Source: Oribacterium parvum ACB1 (GTDB taxonomy: Bacteria; Bacillota; Clostridia; Lachnospirales; Lachnospiraceae). Taken from it: a DNA stretch of 64,000 nucleotides. Numbering within the stretch: position 1 is the first letter of the stretch; the number at the start of each line of letters is the position of its first letter. Made by a program: the position numbers and the translations under genes. Below are positions 16,118 to 24,412 of this stretch, in pieces. The DNA lies in NCBI RefSeq assembly GCF_000238055.2, contig NZ_KE148312.1:1794501-1858500 (forward strand), in the 5' to 3' direction. Under the pieces are notes generated by a model, which saw only the letters and a list, made by a program, of their open reading frames with translations, was not told the DNA's origin and did not search any database.

Positions 16118-17728
16118 ATGCTGGCCAATGTATATTCTGCCGGTCTGATAGGGTTAAATGCCTATCTTTTTTCGGTACAAGTGGATGAGTCGAACGGTTT
16201 ACCTCGTTCTTTGATTGTCGGGAATGTTTCGCCATCGGTTAGAGAAGCGCTCGACCGAGCGGAGATAGCTCTGAAAAATATCGGAATAGAACTTCCTCCA
16301 AAGAAGATAACCATAAACATACAACCGGCAGATATACGAAAGGGAGGGACCTCCTTTGATTTTGCTATTTTAGTCGGAATGTTGCTTTCTACACAGAAGA
16401 TAGAGGATTTCCCCTATAAAAATCATGCTTTTTTAGGAGAATTGGGTCTAGATGGAGAGATAAAGCATATTCCCGGAGTGCTTCCGATGGTCATGGCTAT
16501 GAAGGAGGCCGGAATAGAAGGCGTATTTGTAGGGAAGGAAGATGAAAAAGAAGCAAGAAACTGTGAAAATATAAAAGTAACCGCCCTTTCCTCGGTTGAA
16601 GATTTTATTCTTTTATTACCGCAAAAATATTTGAAAAAATGGAAAAAAGAGAAAGAAAAATGCAACGATTTCGATGCGGAGAAAAAGGAAGAATCTGTTT
16701 CTAAGAAGAAAATTAAGATTGGCTTACAAGATGCAAGAGAAAAAAGCAAGGGAAAAAAGGCAGTAGAGGATTTTCGAGATGTTGTGGGACAAGAAGCGGG
16801 GATTCGTGCTTGCCTTATTGCCGCTTCCGGTAAGCATGCGCTTCTCTTTTCGGGACCTGCGGGTGCAGGGAAGAGTATGCTGGCGAAAAGAATACCGACT
16901 ATTCTTCCTAAGCTTAGTAAAGAAGAGAAGCTGGAGATAAGCAAGATCTATTCTATAGCAGGGAGTCTTTCTTCGGAATATGGAATGATAGAGGAAAGGC
17001 CTTTTCGAGCACCGCATTCTGCCATCAGTCAAAATACATTGCTTGGGGGAATGGTGCACGGAAATCTCGTACCGGGTGAACTTGCTTTAGCAACAAAGGG
17101 AGTTCTCTTTTTGGATGAGTTACCCCTATTTAGAAAGGAGACAGTAGAAGCTCTACGCAGTCCCTTGGAAGAGAGGAAAGTAGTCTTACACCGTCTGCAA
17201 CAGGTTTTTTCTTATGATGTAGACTGTCTCTTGGTGCTTGCGATGAACCCCTGTCCCTGCGGTTTTTTTCCGGATAGAAATCGATGCAATTGTAGCCCTG
17301 CTCAGATACGGACTTATCAAAGAGGTCTGTCTAAACCTATTTTAGAAAGAATCGATATTTCCATGGAACTTCCGCCTGTTTCCATTGAGGATGCTCTGGG
17401 AAAAGAGGGGAAGCTTTGTTCCGATGATTTACGAAAGAAAGTGGAACAGGCAATGCAACGACAGAAGGAACGTTTTAAGCATGAAGAAAAAATAGAGTGG
17501 AACAGTCAGATGGGAGTGGGTGAACTTGAAAAATTTTGTACATTGGGGAAGGAAGAAGAGGAATTTATGAAGAAAATTTTTGCCATAAAAAATCTCTCCA
17601 TGAGGACGTATCACAAGATTTTAAAAGTGGCCAGAACCATTGCTGATCTGGAAGGAGAGGAGAAAATCGGAATTCCTCATCTTTCGGAGGCAGTAAGCTA
17701 TCGTACAGTGGATGAAAAATTGTATTAA
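16118..17728 (+). CDS. comM: YifB/ComM family Mg-chelatase-like AAA ATPase
   Basis: A 536-residue protein: an N-terminal Lon-protease-like (ChlI) domain (residues 1-170, with NVSPSVREALDRAEIAL and GGTSFDFAILVG), a Mg-chelatase AAA core with Walker A SGPAGAGKSML and Walker B VLFLDELPLF, the RAPHSAISQNTLLGG and MNPCPCGFFPD signatures, and a C-terminal lid. ComM is a hexameric helicase that extends branch migration during natural transformation in Gram-negatives; the Gram-positive role is less clear. ATG at 16118 is taken because CAGGAGG lies nine bases before; the longer upstream reading has no ribosome binding site. dprA follows 12 bases downstream, supporting a DNA-uptake or recombination role. 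Confidence 0.92.
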   Translation: MLANVYSAGLIGLNAYLFSVQVDESNGLPRSLIVGNVSPSVREALDRAEIALKNIGIELPPKKITINIQPADIRKGGTSFDFAILVGMLLSTQKIEDFPYKNHAFLGELGLDGEIKHIPGVLPMVMAMKEAGIEGVFVGKEDEKEARNCENIKVTALSSVEDFILLLPQKYLKKWKKEKEKCNDFDAEKKEESVSKKKIKIGLQDAREKSKGKKAVEDFRDVVGQEAGIRACLIAASGKHALLFSGPAGAGKSMLAKRIPTILPKLSKEEKLEISKIYSIAGSLSSEYGMIEERPFRAPHSAISQNTLLGGMVHGNLVPGELALATKGVLFLDELPLFRKETVEALRSPLEERKVVLHRLQQVFSYDVDCLLVLAMNPCPCGFFPDRNRCNCSPAQIRTYQRGLSKPILERIDISMELPPVSIEDALGKEGKLCSDDLRKKVEQAMQRQKERFKHEEKIEWNSQMGVGELEKFCTLGKEEEEFMKKIFAIKNLSMRTYHKILKVARTIADLEGEEKIGIPHLSEAVSYRTVDEKLY

Positions 17729-17740
17729 AAGGGGGCTGGA

Positions 17741-18601
17741 GTGAACAGAATAGAAGAAATTCCGGCATTTGATTCTCGCTTTCCGGAGCGTCTTAGAGAG
17801 ATTCCGGAGAGTCCGGGCTGTATATACCTAAAGGGAAGACTTCCGGATCCGGTTGAGATGACGGTAGGAATAATTGGTGCAAGGGACGGTACGGAATACG
17901 GAAAAATGGTAGCGAGAACTTTGGCTAAAGAGCTGTCAGAATACGGAATCAGTATTATCAGCGGTATGGCATACGGAATAGACACCGCAGCACATGAAGG
18001 AGCACTTTTGGGAGGCGGAAAAACCTATGCTGTTCTGGGATGCGGCGTGGATATCTGCTATCCCGCAATAAACAGAAAGTTGTATTCTAAAATTCAGGAA
18101 GAAGGGGGGATAATCAGTGAGTATCCGAAAGGTTCCCCTCCCTTACCGCATCATTTTGTGGCAAGAAATCGTCTGATTGCCGGACTTTCCGATATTTTGA
18201 TTGTGGTGGAAGCAAAAGAACGTTCCGGCACTTTTATTACGGTGGATAGAGCCTTGGAGCAAGGGAAGCAGGTCTTTGTTGTTCCGGGAAGAATTACGGA
18301 TCCTTTATCCAGAGGTTGCAATAGGTTGCTGATGGAGGGAGCAAGCCTCTGCCTTTCAAAAGAAGATATCTTATCATGTTTTTCTATAGAAGCGGGGAAG
18401 GATAATGAAAAAAAGCCGAATCTGAAGGGAGAAGAAAAACGGATTTATAATGCTTTGGATCTAGAAGGGAAGCATATTGATGCTTTATATAAGGAACTTG
18501 GAATTCCCTTGCAAAGTCTTTATAGTATATTGGTTAAAATGGAAATAGAAGGGTACTGTGAATGTATTTCAAGCTCCTATTATAGAAAGAAAAAATTTTG
18601 A
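17741..18601 (+). CDS. dprA: DNA-processing protein DprA
   Basis: A 286-residue Rossmann-like protein that loads RecA on incoming single-stranded DNA. Conserved blocks are VGIIGARDGTEYG, ISIISGMAYGIDTAAHEGAL, AVLGCGVDICYP, GGIISEYPKGSPPLPHHFVARNR (split here only for description) and VVEAKERSGTFITVDRALEQGKQVFVVPG. The C-terminal 65 residues form a winged helix. It is shorter than the usual 360 because the N-terminal helix-hairpin-helix/SAM region is missing. GTG start with GGGGGCTGGA upstream. It follows comM closely. Confidence 0.93.
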   Translation: MNRIEEIPAFDSRFPERLREIPESPGCIYLKGRLPDPVEMTVGIIGARDGTEYGKMVARTLAKELSEYGISIISGMAYGIDTAAHEGALLGGGKTYAVLGCGVDICYPAINRKLYSKIQEEGGIISEYPKGSPPLPHHFVARNRLIAGLSDILIVVEAKERSGTFITVDRALEQGKQVFVVPGRITDPLSRGCNRLLMEGASLCLSKEDILSCFSIEAGKDNEKKPNLKGEEKRIYNALDLEGKHIDALYKELGIPLQSLYSILVKMEIEGYCECISSSYYRKKKF

Positions 18602-18617
18602 CGAACAAATCTAAGCC

Positions 18618-18646
18618 TTGCATTTTTTTTCTTCATCGTTTATATT
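18618..18646 (+). promoter_or_regulatory. Promoter of topA
   Basis: TTGCAT (18618-18623), 17-base spacer, TATATT (18641-18646); about 78 bases before the topA start. Confidence 0.65.
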
Positions 18647-18724
18647 GACGACAATTTTATAAATCTCAGCGAATAGTCTTAAAAAAAGAAATGTTCGTTT
18701 CTGAACAGGAGGAATAGCTTTTTA

Positions 18725-20734
18725 ATGAGCAATAACTTAATTATCGTAGAGTCTCCGGCAAAAGTAAAAACCATCAGTAAGTTTTTGGGAAAATCCTATA
18801 CCATCGATGCCACAATGGGGCATTTAATTGATATGCCAAAAAGTTCCCTGGGTGTGGATGTGGAAAATGACTATGAGCCTAAGTACATTACCATACGCGG
18901 GAAGGGAGACCTTTTAAGTAAGTTAAAAAAAGAAGCCAAAAAAGCGGATAAAATATATCTGGCAACTGACCCGGATCGAGAAGGAGAGGCAATCAGCTGG
19001 CATTTGCAAAAGGAACTCTTAAAGGATGCCAATAACGAGGATAAGATTTCTCGAATCAGTTTTAATGAAATCACTAAAAATGCGGTAAAGAATGCCTTGA
19101 AAAATCCGAGAGAGATTGATATGGATTTGGTCAATGCGCAGCAGGCCAGAAGGGTAATGGATCGTTTGGTGGGCTATACGATTAGTCCTTTACTTTGGCA
19201 GAAAATCAAGAAAGGTCTTTCGGCGGGACGCGTGCAGTCTGTTGCATTAAAAATGATCTGTGACAGAGAGGCGGAGATTGCAGCCTTTGTTCCTGAAGAA
19301 TACTGGAGTTTAGATGCGGTATTTTCTGTCGGTAAGAAAGAAATATCGGCTTCTTTCTATGGTAAGGATAAGCGTATTCCCTTGGATAAGGAAGAAACTG
19401 TAGCTTCGATTTTAAAGGAAATCGGAAAGACTAAGCTGACTGTCGTGGAGAAGAAGCAGGGAGAGAGAAGAAAGAAGGCTCCTCTTCCCTTTACAACCTC
19501 AACTCTGCAGCAGGAAGCGGCAAAGCTGTTATCTTTTCCGACACAAAAGACCATGCGGATTGCCCAGAGTTTGTATGAGGGAGTACAGATTAAGGGAAGA
19601 GGTGTAGTAGGACTGATTACTTACTTAAGAACCGATTCCACAAGAATCTCTGATGAAGCGCACCGGGCTGTTTTGGAAAAAATACGCGCAGAATACGGAG
19701 AAGAGTACTGTCAGAAAAAGCAGGCTGAAGAAAAGAAAGAAGGAAAGATACAGGATGCTCACGAAGCAATTCGTCCGAGCTATCTGGAAATTACTCCTTT
19801 TGAAGCAAAAGACAGTCTGGGAAAAGACGAATACAAGCTGTATCAGCTGATTTACAAGCGCTTCGTGGCTTCCAGAATGGAAAGTGCGGTATACGAAACG
19901 GAAACCATTAAACTATCCGCGAAGGATTATATTTTTACAATTAATGGAAGCAGACTTCGCTTTGAAGGATTTCTTGCGGTGTATATGTCGGAAGAGGACA
20001 AAAATGAGAAGAATATTGCGCTCCCTCCTCTAAAGGAAGGAGACAGCTTTGCGGTAAAAGAATGGCTGAAGGAACAGCACTTTACCCAGCCTCCGGCACA
20101 TTATACAGAGGCTTCTCTTGTAAAAGCACTGGAAGAGGGCGGAATTGGAAGACCATCTACCTATGCACCGACAATAGGTACCTTGTTATTAAGAAGATAC
20201 GTGGGGAAAGAAAAGAAAAATCTTTTTGTTACGGAACTGGGTAATGCGGTGAATGAGATGATGTCTCAGAATTTCCCTGGAATTGTAGACAAGGAATTTA
20301 CGGCGAATTTGGAATCCCTTTTGGATTCCGTCAGTGTCGGAGAGACCGCTTGGAAAACCATTGTGGAGAATTTCTATCCGGACCTTTCCTCAGCAGTGGA
20401 AAAGGCAAAGGAAGAGGTTGAGAAGGTAAGCATTAAGGATGAGGAAACAGATGTAGTCTGTGATAAATGCGGCAGAAAGATGGTCTTGAAATACGGCCCT
20501 CACGGAAAGTTTCTTGCCTGTCCCGGATTCCCGGATTGTAAGAACACGAAGCCCTATGTAGAATATGCAGGCTTTCTCTGCCCGACCTGTGGTGCGGAGT
20601 GTGTAAAGAAAAGAAGTAAAAAGGGAAGAATTTTCTATTCCTGCTCAAGATATCCGGACTGTGATTATATGACTTGGCAAAAGCCGAAGGATGCGAAAAG
20701 CGGAGAGAAAAAAGAAGGGGAGATTATGGCATAA
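18725..20734 (+). CDS. topA: DNA topoisomerase I (type IA)
   Basis: A 669-residue enzyme that relaxes negative supercoils. The Toprim domain is at the N-terminus (NNLIIVESPAKVKTI, with the metal-binding ATDPDREGEAISWH). The nucleophile is Tyr300 in TYLRTDSTRIS. HEAIRPS and GIGRPSTYAP are conserved. Two C-terminal zinc ribbons of the topo C4 type are present (CDKCGRKM...CPGFPDC and CPTCGAEC...CSRYPDC). RBS CAGGAGGA precedes the ATG. It has its own promoter and terminator. In many Firmicutes dprA-topA is followed by trmFO or codY; here rpsB comes next. Confidence 0.96.
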   Translation: MSNNLIIVESPAKVKTISKFLGKSYTIDATMGHLIDMPKSSLGVDVENDYEPKYITIRGKGDLLSKLKKEAKKADKIYLATDPDREGEAISWHLQKELLKDANNEDKISRISFNEITKNAVKNALKNPREIDMDLVNAQQARRVMDRLVGYTISPLLWQKIKKGLSAGRVQSVALKMICDREAEIAAFVPEEYWSLDAVFSVGKKEISASFYGKDKRIPLDKEETVASILKEIGKTKLTVVEKKQGERRKKAPLPFTTSTLQQEAAKLLSFPTQKTMRIAQSLYEGVQIKGRGVVGLITYLRTDSTRISDEAHRAVLEKIRAEYGEEYCQKKQAEEKKEGKIQDAHEAIRPSYLEITPFEAKDSLGKDEYKLYQLIYKRFVASRMESAVYETETIKLSAKDYIFTINGSRLRFEGFLAVYMSEEDKNEKNIALPPLKEGDSFAVKEWLKEQHFTQPPAHYTEASLVKALEEGGIGRPSTYAPTIGTLLLRRYVGKEKKNLFVTELGNAVNEMMSQNFPGIVDKEFTANLESLLDSVSVGETAWKTIVENFYPDLSSAVEKAKEEVEKVSIKDEETDVVCDKCGRKMVLKYGPHGKFLACPGFPDCKNTKPYVEYAGFLCPTCGAECVKKRSKKGRIFYSCSRYPDCDYMTWQKPKDAKSGEKKEGEIMA

Positions 20735-20771
20735 AAATAAGAATAGATTATGTTCTTATCCCTATTGCAAA

Positions 20772-20810
20772 GCAGAGACTATTTTGCTATAGTAGTCTCT
20801 GCGTCTTTTT
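20772..20810 (+). terminator. Terminator after topA
   Basis: Perfect 10-bp stem GCAGAGACTA (20772-20781) / TAGTCTCTGC (20793-20802), then GTC and five T. Confidence 0.8.
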
Positions 20811-20973
20811 ATGGCGAGTTTTTTACTGCCTATTTTAGGACGGACGAGGGATTATGCCTTGTGCATTATTCAGTCAATAAATGATCACCTTATATGAAAA
20901 ACCGACGGTGTCTTTTGAGATGATTTCGGTCTGCACACAGCATATAAGGGAAGGTAAACCAAGGAGGTATAAA

Positions 20974-21720
20974 ATGAGTGCAATTGGAATGAAGCAGTTA
21001 TTGGAAGCCGGTGTACATTTCGGACACCAGACCAGAAGATGGAACCCTAAGATGGCTCCCTACATCTACACAGAGAGAAACGGAATTCACATTATCGATT
21101 TACAGAAGACTGTAAAGCTCGTTGATGATTCCTACAATGCTCTTTCTCAGATCGTAGCAAACGGAGGAACCGTTCTTTTTGTAGGAACCAAGAAGCAGGC
21201 GCAGGATGCTGTGAAGGCTGAGGCACTTCGTTGCGGTGAGTTCTATGTAAATGAGCGTTGGCTTGGTGGTATGCTTACCAACTTTAAGACCATCCGTTCC
21301 AGAATCCAGAGACTGAAGGATATCGAGAAGATGGCTGAAGACGGAACATTTGATGTTCTTCCGAAGAAGGAAGTTACTCTTTTAAAGAAGGAGTGGGCTA
21401 AGCTTGAGGCTAACTTAGGCGGAATTAAGGATATGAAGAAGACTCCGGATGCTATCTTTGTTATCGATCCGAAGAAAGAGAAGATTTGCGTTCAGGAGGC
21501 ACACTCTTTAGGAATTACTCTTTTCGGTATTGCCGATACCAATGCTGATCCGGAAGAGTTGGATTACATCATTCCGGGTAATGATGATGCTATTCGTGCT
21601 ATTAAGTTGATTGTTGCTAAGATGGCAGATGCCGTTATTGAAGCAAAGCAGGGCGACATGACTGAGGAAGAGGCCGCTTTAGCAAGTAGCGAAGAAGACT
21701 TCTCCAAAGAGGAAGAATAA
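20974..21720 (+). CDS. rpsB: 30S ribosomal protein S2
   Basis: A 248-residue protein with the S2 signatures [23 protein letters not shown] (shown only in part: [15 protein letters not shown]), [23 protein letters not shown] and [19 protein letters not shown]. The C-terminus is acidic. ATG at 20974 is preferred to the in-frame codon 93 bases earlier because AAGGAGGT (20961) is at the right distance. S2 binds the 30S head late in assembly. Elongation factor Ts follows, the nearly universal bacterial order. Confidence 0.97.
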   Translation: MSAIGMKQLLEAGVHFGHQTRRWNPKMAPYIYTERNGIHIIDLQKTVKLVDDSYNALSQIVANGGTVLFVGTKKQAQDAVKAEALRCGEFYVNERWLGGMLTNFKTIRSRIQRLKDIEKMAEDGTFDVLPKKEVTLLKKEWAKLEANLGGIKDMKKTPDAIFVIDPKKEKICVQEAHSLGITLFGIADTNADPEELDYIIPGNDDAIRAIKLIVAKMADAVIEAKQGDMTEEEAALASSEEDFSKEEE

Positions 21721-21753
21721 GATATTGAACCTCCCTTTTGTGCTTTAATTCTT

Positions 21754-21788
21754 AACAAGTGGCGCAGGCGAAGCCTGGAACCTCTTGT
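21754..21788 (+). promoter_or_regulatory. Stem-loop in the rpsB-tsf gap
   Basis: AACAAG (21754) pairs with CTTGTT (21783-21788) and an inner stem CAGGC-GAA-GCCTG is enclosed. Only three T follow, so it is more likely an attenuating or processing structure than a full terminator. Confidence 0.5.
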
Positions 21789-21822
21789 TTAGGCTTTGGA
21801 CAGAAGGGATTGTTTTTATGAA

Positions 21823-21851
21823 GAATATTGTGCGAATGGCGTGCAATATTC
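21823..21851 (+). promoter_or_regulatory. Stem-loop in the tsf leader, similar to one before galT
   Basis: An 11-bp stem GAATATTGTGC (21823-21833) / GTGCAATATTC (21841-21851) with two G-U pairs and a seven-base loop GAATGGC. It ends 30 bases before the tsf ATG. A closely similar hairpin lies at 41551-41575. Confidence 0.55.
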
Positions 21852-21881
21852 TCGTATAAAGAAATAGAGGAGGAAAGTAAA

Positions 21882-22814
21882 ATGGCAGAGATTACAGCTG
21901 CATTGGTAAAAGAATTAAGAGAAGTAACCGGAGCAGGTATGATGGCTTGTAAAAAGGCACTTGCCGCTGTGGAAGGAGATATGGAGAAGGCAATCGAGCA
22001 CTTGAGAGAGCAGGGACTTGCCGGAGCGGAGAAAAAGGCAGGAAGAATCGCTGCCGAGGGCGTTTCCTTTACTAAGCTTTCTTCCGATGGAAAGCGTGGT
22101 GTTGTTGTAGAAGTTAATGCAGAAACAGACTTCGTTGCAAAGAATGAGAAATTCCGTACTTTTGTAGATGAAGTTGCCGCACAGGCACTGAATAGCAACG
22201 CTAAGGATATTACTGCTTTTCTTGCAGAAAAGTGGGAACTTGATCCGTCTCAGACTGTTTCCGAGCAGCTTTCAGCAACGATTTCCGTAATCGGAGAGAA
22301 TATGAACATCCGTCGCTTTGAGAAGCTGGAAGAGCCGAACGGTCTTGTACAGGACTATGTTCACTCCGGCGGAAGAATCGGTGTGCTTCTTCAGGTGAAG
22401 TCCTCCGTAGTAAACGATGCTGTTAAGGAAATGGCTAAGAACGTAGCTATGCAGATTGCTGCATTAAATCCGAAGTACATTACTCGTGCTGAAGTAGATC
22501 AGGACTATCTGAAGAACGAGAGAGAAATCCTTCTTGCCGCTGCAAAGAATGAGAAGCCGAACGCTCCTGAGAAGGTTTTACTCGGAATTGTTGAGGGAAG
22601 ACTGAATAAGGAATTGAAGGAAGTTTGTCTTGTGGATCAGGTCTATGTTCGTGCTGAGGACGGAAAGCAGACCGTAGGTCAGTATGTAGAGAGCGTAGCT
22701 AAGCAGGCTGGCGCTGAGCTTTCCTTAGTTCGTTTCGTTCGTTTTGAGACCGGTGAGGGACTGGAGAAAAAGAACGAAGATTTCGCTGCAGAGGTTGCTG
22801 CACAGATAAAGTAA
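21882..22814 (+). CDS. tsf: Elongation factor Ts
   Basis: A 310-residue guanine nucleotide exchange factor for EF-Tu. The N-terminal UBA-like domain contains VKELREVTGAGMMACKKAL; the core has EVNAETDFVAKNEKF, the conserved TDFV motif that enters EF-Tu. ATG at 21882 with AGAGGAGGAA upstream is chosen over a longer reading that begins in the leader hairpin. The length is typical. A terminator follows directly. Confidence 0.96.
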   Translation: MAEITAALVKELREVTGAGMMACKKALAAVEGDMEKAIEHLREQGLAGAEKKAGRIAAEGVSFTKLSSDGKRGVVVEVNAETDFVAKNEKFRTFVDEVAAQALNSNAKDITAFLAEKWELDPSQTVSEQLSATISVIGENMNIRRFEKLEEPNGLVQDYVHSGGRIGVLLQVKSSVVNDAVKEMAKNVAMQIAALNPKYITRAEVDQDYLKNEREILLAAAKNEKPNAPEKVLLGIVEGRLNKELKEVCLVDQVYVRAEDGKQTVGQYVESVAKQAGAELSLVRFVRFETGEGLEKKNEDFAAEVAAQIK

Positions 22815-22825
22815 GAATTTTTTGA

Positions 22826-22863
22826 AAAGGCTGAGTAAGTTTTACTTACTTGGCCTTTTTTTC
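22826..22863 (+). terminator. Terminator after tsf
   Basis: Stem AAGGC-TG-AGTAAGT pairs with ACTTACT-T-GGCCTT around a TTT loop and runs into seven T. Confidence 0.85.
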
Positions 22864-22936
22864 TCTTGTCTAAAGATATGGAATATTTTTGTAATGATTG
22901 CTATTAGAGTTATGACGTTAAGAAATGAGGAAGATA

Positions 22937-24109
22937 ATGGAAGCATTTACTTTATTAAAAGATCTGGTTTCTATTGACAGCACGAATCCCGGGAAGGGAG
23001 AGGGGGAAGTGGCAGACTATTTAATTCGTGTTTTGAGAGAGCCTTTTGAAAAGATTGGCGGCTTTTATGAGCGAATAGACTGTGAGGGAAATCGTCCTAT
23101 TCTTCGCTTTGTTCTTCCGGCAGAAGACAGGGAAAAGTGCTTTAGCTTTATTTGCCATATGGATACAGTGCCAATTGGTTTAAACTGGAGCAAAAATCCT
23201 TTTGGAGAATTGGAAGGGAATCGTTTTTACGGGAGAGGTTCTTCCGATATGAAGGCCGGCTTGGCTTCGGCTTCTGCTGCCTTTTTATCATTCTTGGGAG
23301 ACTTCGCTTCAACTGAAAAGGAGTGCAAGAAAAAAAGACTTAGTTCTGGACTGCAGATAATTTTCACATACGATGAAGAAGGGGAAATGAAGGGGGTAGA
23401 AGAAGCGATAAAACGGAAGTGGATTACGAAGGATACCTTACTTATGGATACGGAGCCTACTGACGGGAGTATTCAAACCGCTCATAAGGGGAGATTTTGG
23501 TATCGAGTTTTGTTTCATGGGAAGGCGGCTCATGCCTCAGAACCGGAAATGGGAACAGATGCCATTTTATGTATGGGAATGACTCTGCAATATGCAAAAG
23601 AGGCAGTCGAGAAGCTTAAAGTTGATTCTTTCTTAGGAGAGTCCAAAATCTGCTTTGGCCAGTGTAAGGGCGGGATTCATCCCTATCAGGTCCCTGCTGA
23701 AGCGGAGTGCTCGGTAGATATGCGATTAGTGCCACCATATGCGGTGGAAGATGGAAGGGAGATTTTATTGAAAGCGGGAGAGAAGGTAAAGGAAAAATAT
23801 CCGGGTTTAAGACTGGATGTGGAAATCAAGGGCAATCGCCCGGCTATTCCGCATTACTTGGACAATGCTTTATTACCTTTACTAAAGAATGCAATCGAAC
23901 AGTCCGGATATAAGGCGGAGGTCCTGCCCTTTCCGGGATATACCGATACTGCAGTAGCCGCAGGTATTTTGGGAAATAAAAACACTCTTTCATACGGTCC
24001 CGGAAGCTTAAAGGTAGCGCATCAACGAGATGAATTTCTGGAGATTGATGATTTGGAACGCTGTACAAAAATTTATCGGAAGCTGTTGGATTCCTTCGTA
24101 TTATCTTGA
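22937..24109 (+). CDS. M20 family metallopeptidase (ArgE/DapE type)
   Basis: A 390-residue dizinc hydrolase. Metal-binding and catalytic residues are visible in FICHMDTVP, GRGSSDMKAG, FTYDEEGEM, MDTEPTD and the final GPGSLKVAHQRDE. The dimerisation domain sits between (HGKAAHASEPEMGTDA). Members deacylate or cleave small peptides and N-acyl amino acids; the substrate is not clear, and annotations range from succinyl-diaminopimelate desuccinylase to peptidase ArgE. I prefer ATG 22937 to the ATG at 22925 because GAGGA lies five bases before it. It is flanked by terminators and appears alone. Confidence 0.87.
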   Translation: MEAFTLLKDLVSIDSTNPGKGEGEVADYLIRVLREPFEKIGGFYERIDCEGNRPILRFVLPAEDREKCFSFICHMDTVPIGLNWSKNPFGELEGNRFYGRGSSDMKAGLASASAAFLSFLGDFASTEKECKKKRLSSGLQIIFTYDEEGEMKGVEEAIKRKWITKDTLLMDTEPTDGSIQTAHKGRFWYRVLFHGKAAHASEPEMGTDAILCMGMTLQYAKEAVEKLKVDSFLGESKICFGQCKGGIHPYQVPAEAECSVDMRLVPPYAVEDGREILLKAGEKVKEKYPGLRLDVEIKGNRPAIPHYLDNALLPLLKNAIEQSGYKAEVLPFPGYTDTAVAAGILGNKNTLSYGPGSLKVAHQRDEFLEIDDLERCTKIYRKLLDSFVLS

Positions 24110-24238
24110 TGATTTTAATCTATAAATTTATTCTGATGATTTAATCTACGGCTTTGCCATCTTGATTTTTAGGCTGTTTTAGGCTGTGGGGTTTCCGGAT
24201 GATTATTACCTAGTAGAGTTTCATGATGCTTTTAATCT
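24107..24238. repeat. Three dispersed copies of TGATGATTTTAATCT
   Basis: Copies at 24107-24121 (starting on the stop codon of the M20 gene), 24134-24147 (one T shorter) and 24224-24238 (one substitution). They occupy the first part of the 300-base gap before the ABC importer. Confidence 0.5.
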
Positions 24239-24274
24239 GCAGAATTTTATTGATAATTGTCAAGCGTATGCCAC

Positions 24275-24326
24275 TTCAATAATTTAAAATTCTTTCAAAT
24301 ATAAAAACAAATTTTAAATTATTGAA
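24275..24326. promoter_or_regulatory. Perfect 17-bp inverted repeat upstream of the ABC importer
   Basis: TTCAATAATTTAAAATT (24275-24291) and AATTTTAAATTATTGAA (24310-24326) are exact complements 18 bases apart. A T-rich run follows on the plus strand. It could be a terminator for the M20 gene or a transport-related operator. Confidence 0.55.
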
Positions 24327-24366
24327 ATTGATTTTTTGATAATAATAATTTATCTTTTAGAAAAAT

Positions 24367-24376
24367 ATGTTATACT
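24367..24376 (+). promoter_or_regulatory. Extended -10 promoter of the ABC importer
   Basis: TG-T-TATACT (24368-24376) with no good -35, 37 bases before the lipoprotein start. It lies directly downstream of the 17-bp inverted repeat. Confidence 0.55.
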
Positions 24377-24412
24377 AGGCAGGTTCTGAGTATAGACAAT
24401 GAGGAGGAATTT

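Noticed and set aside
20881-20973. Upstream in-frame extension of rpsB by 31 codons.
   Set aside because: The internal ATG has AAGGAGGT and begins the conserved S2 sequence; the extension does not match the family.
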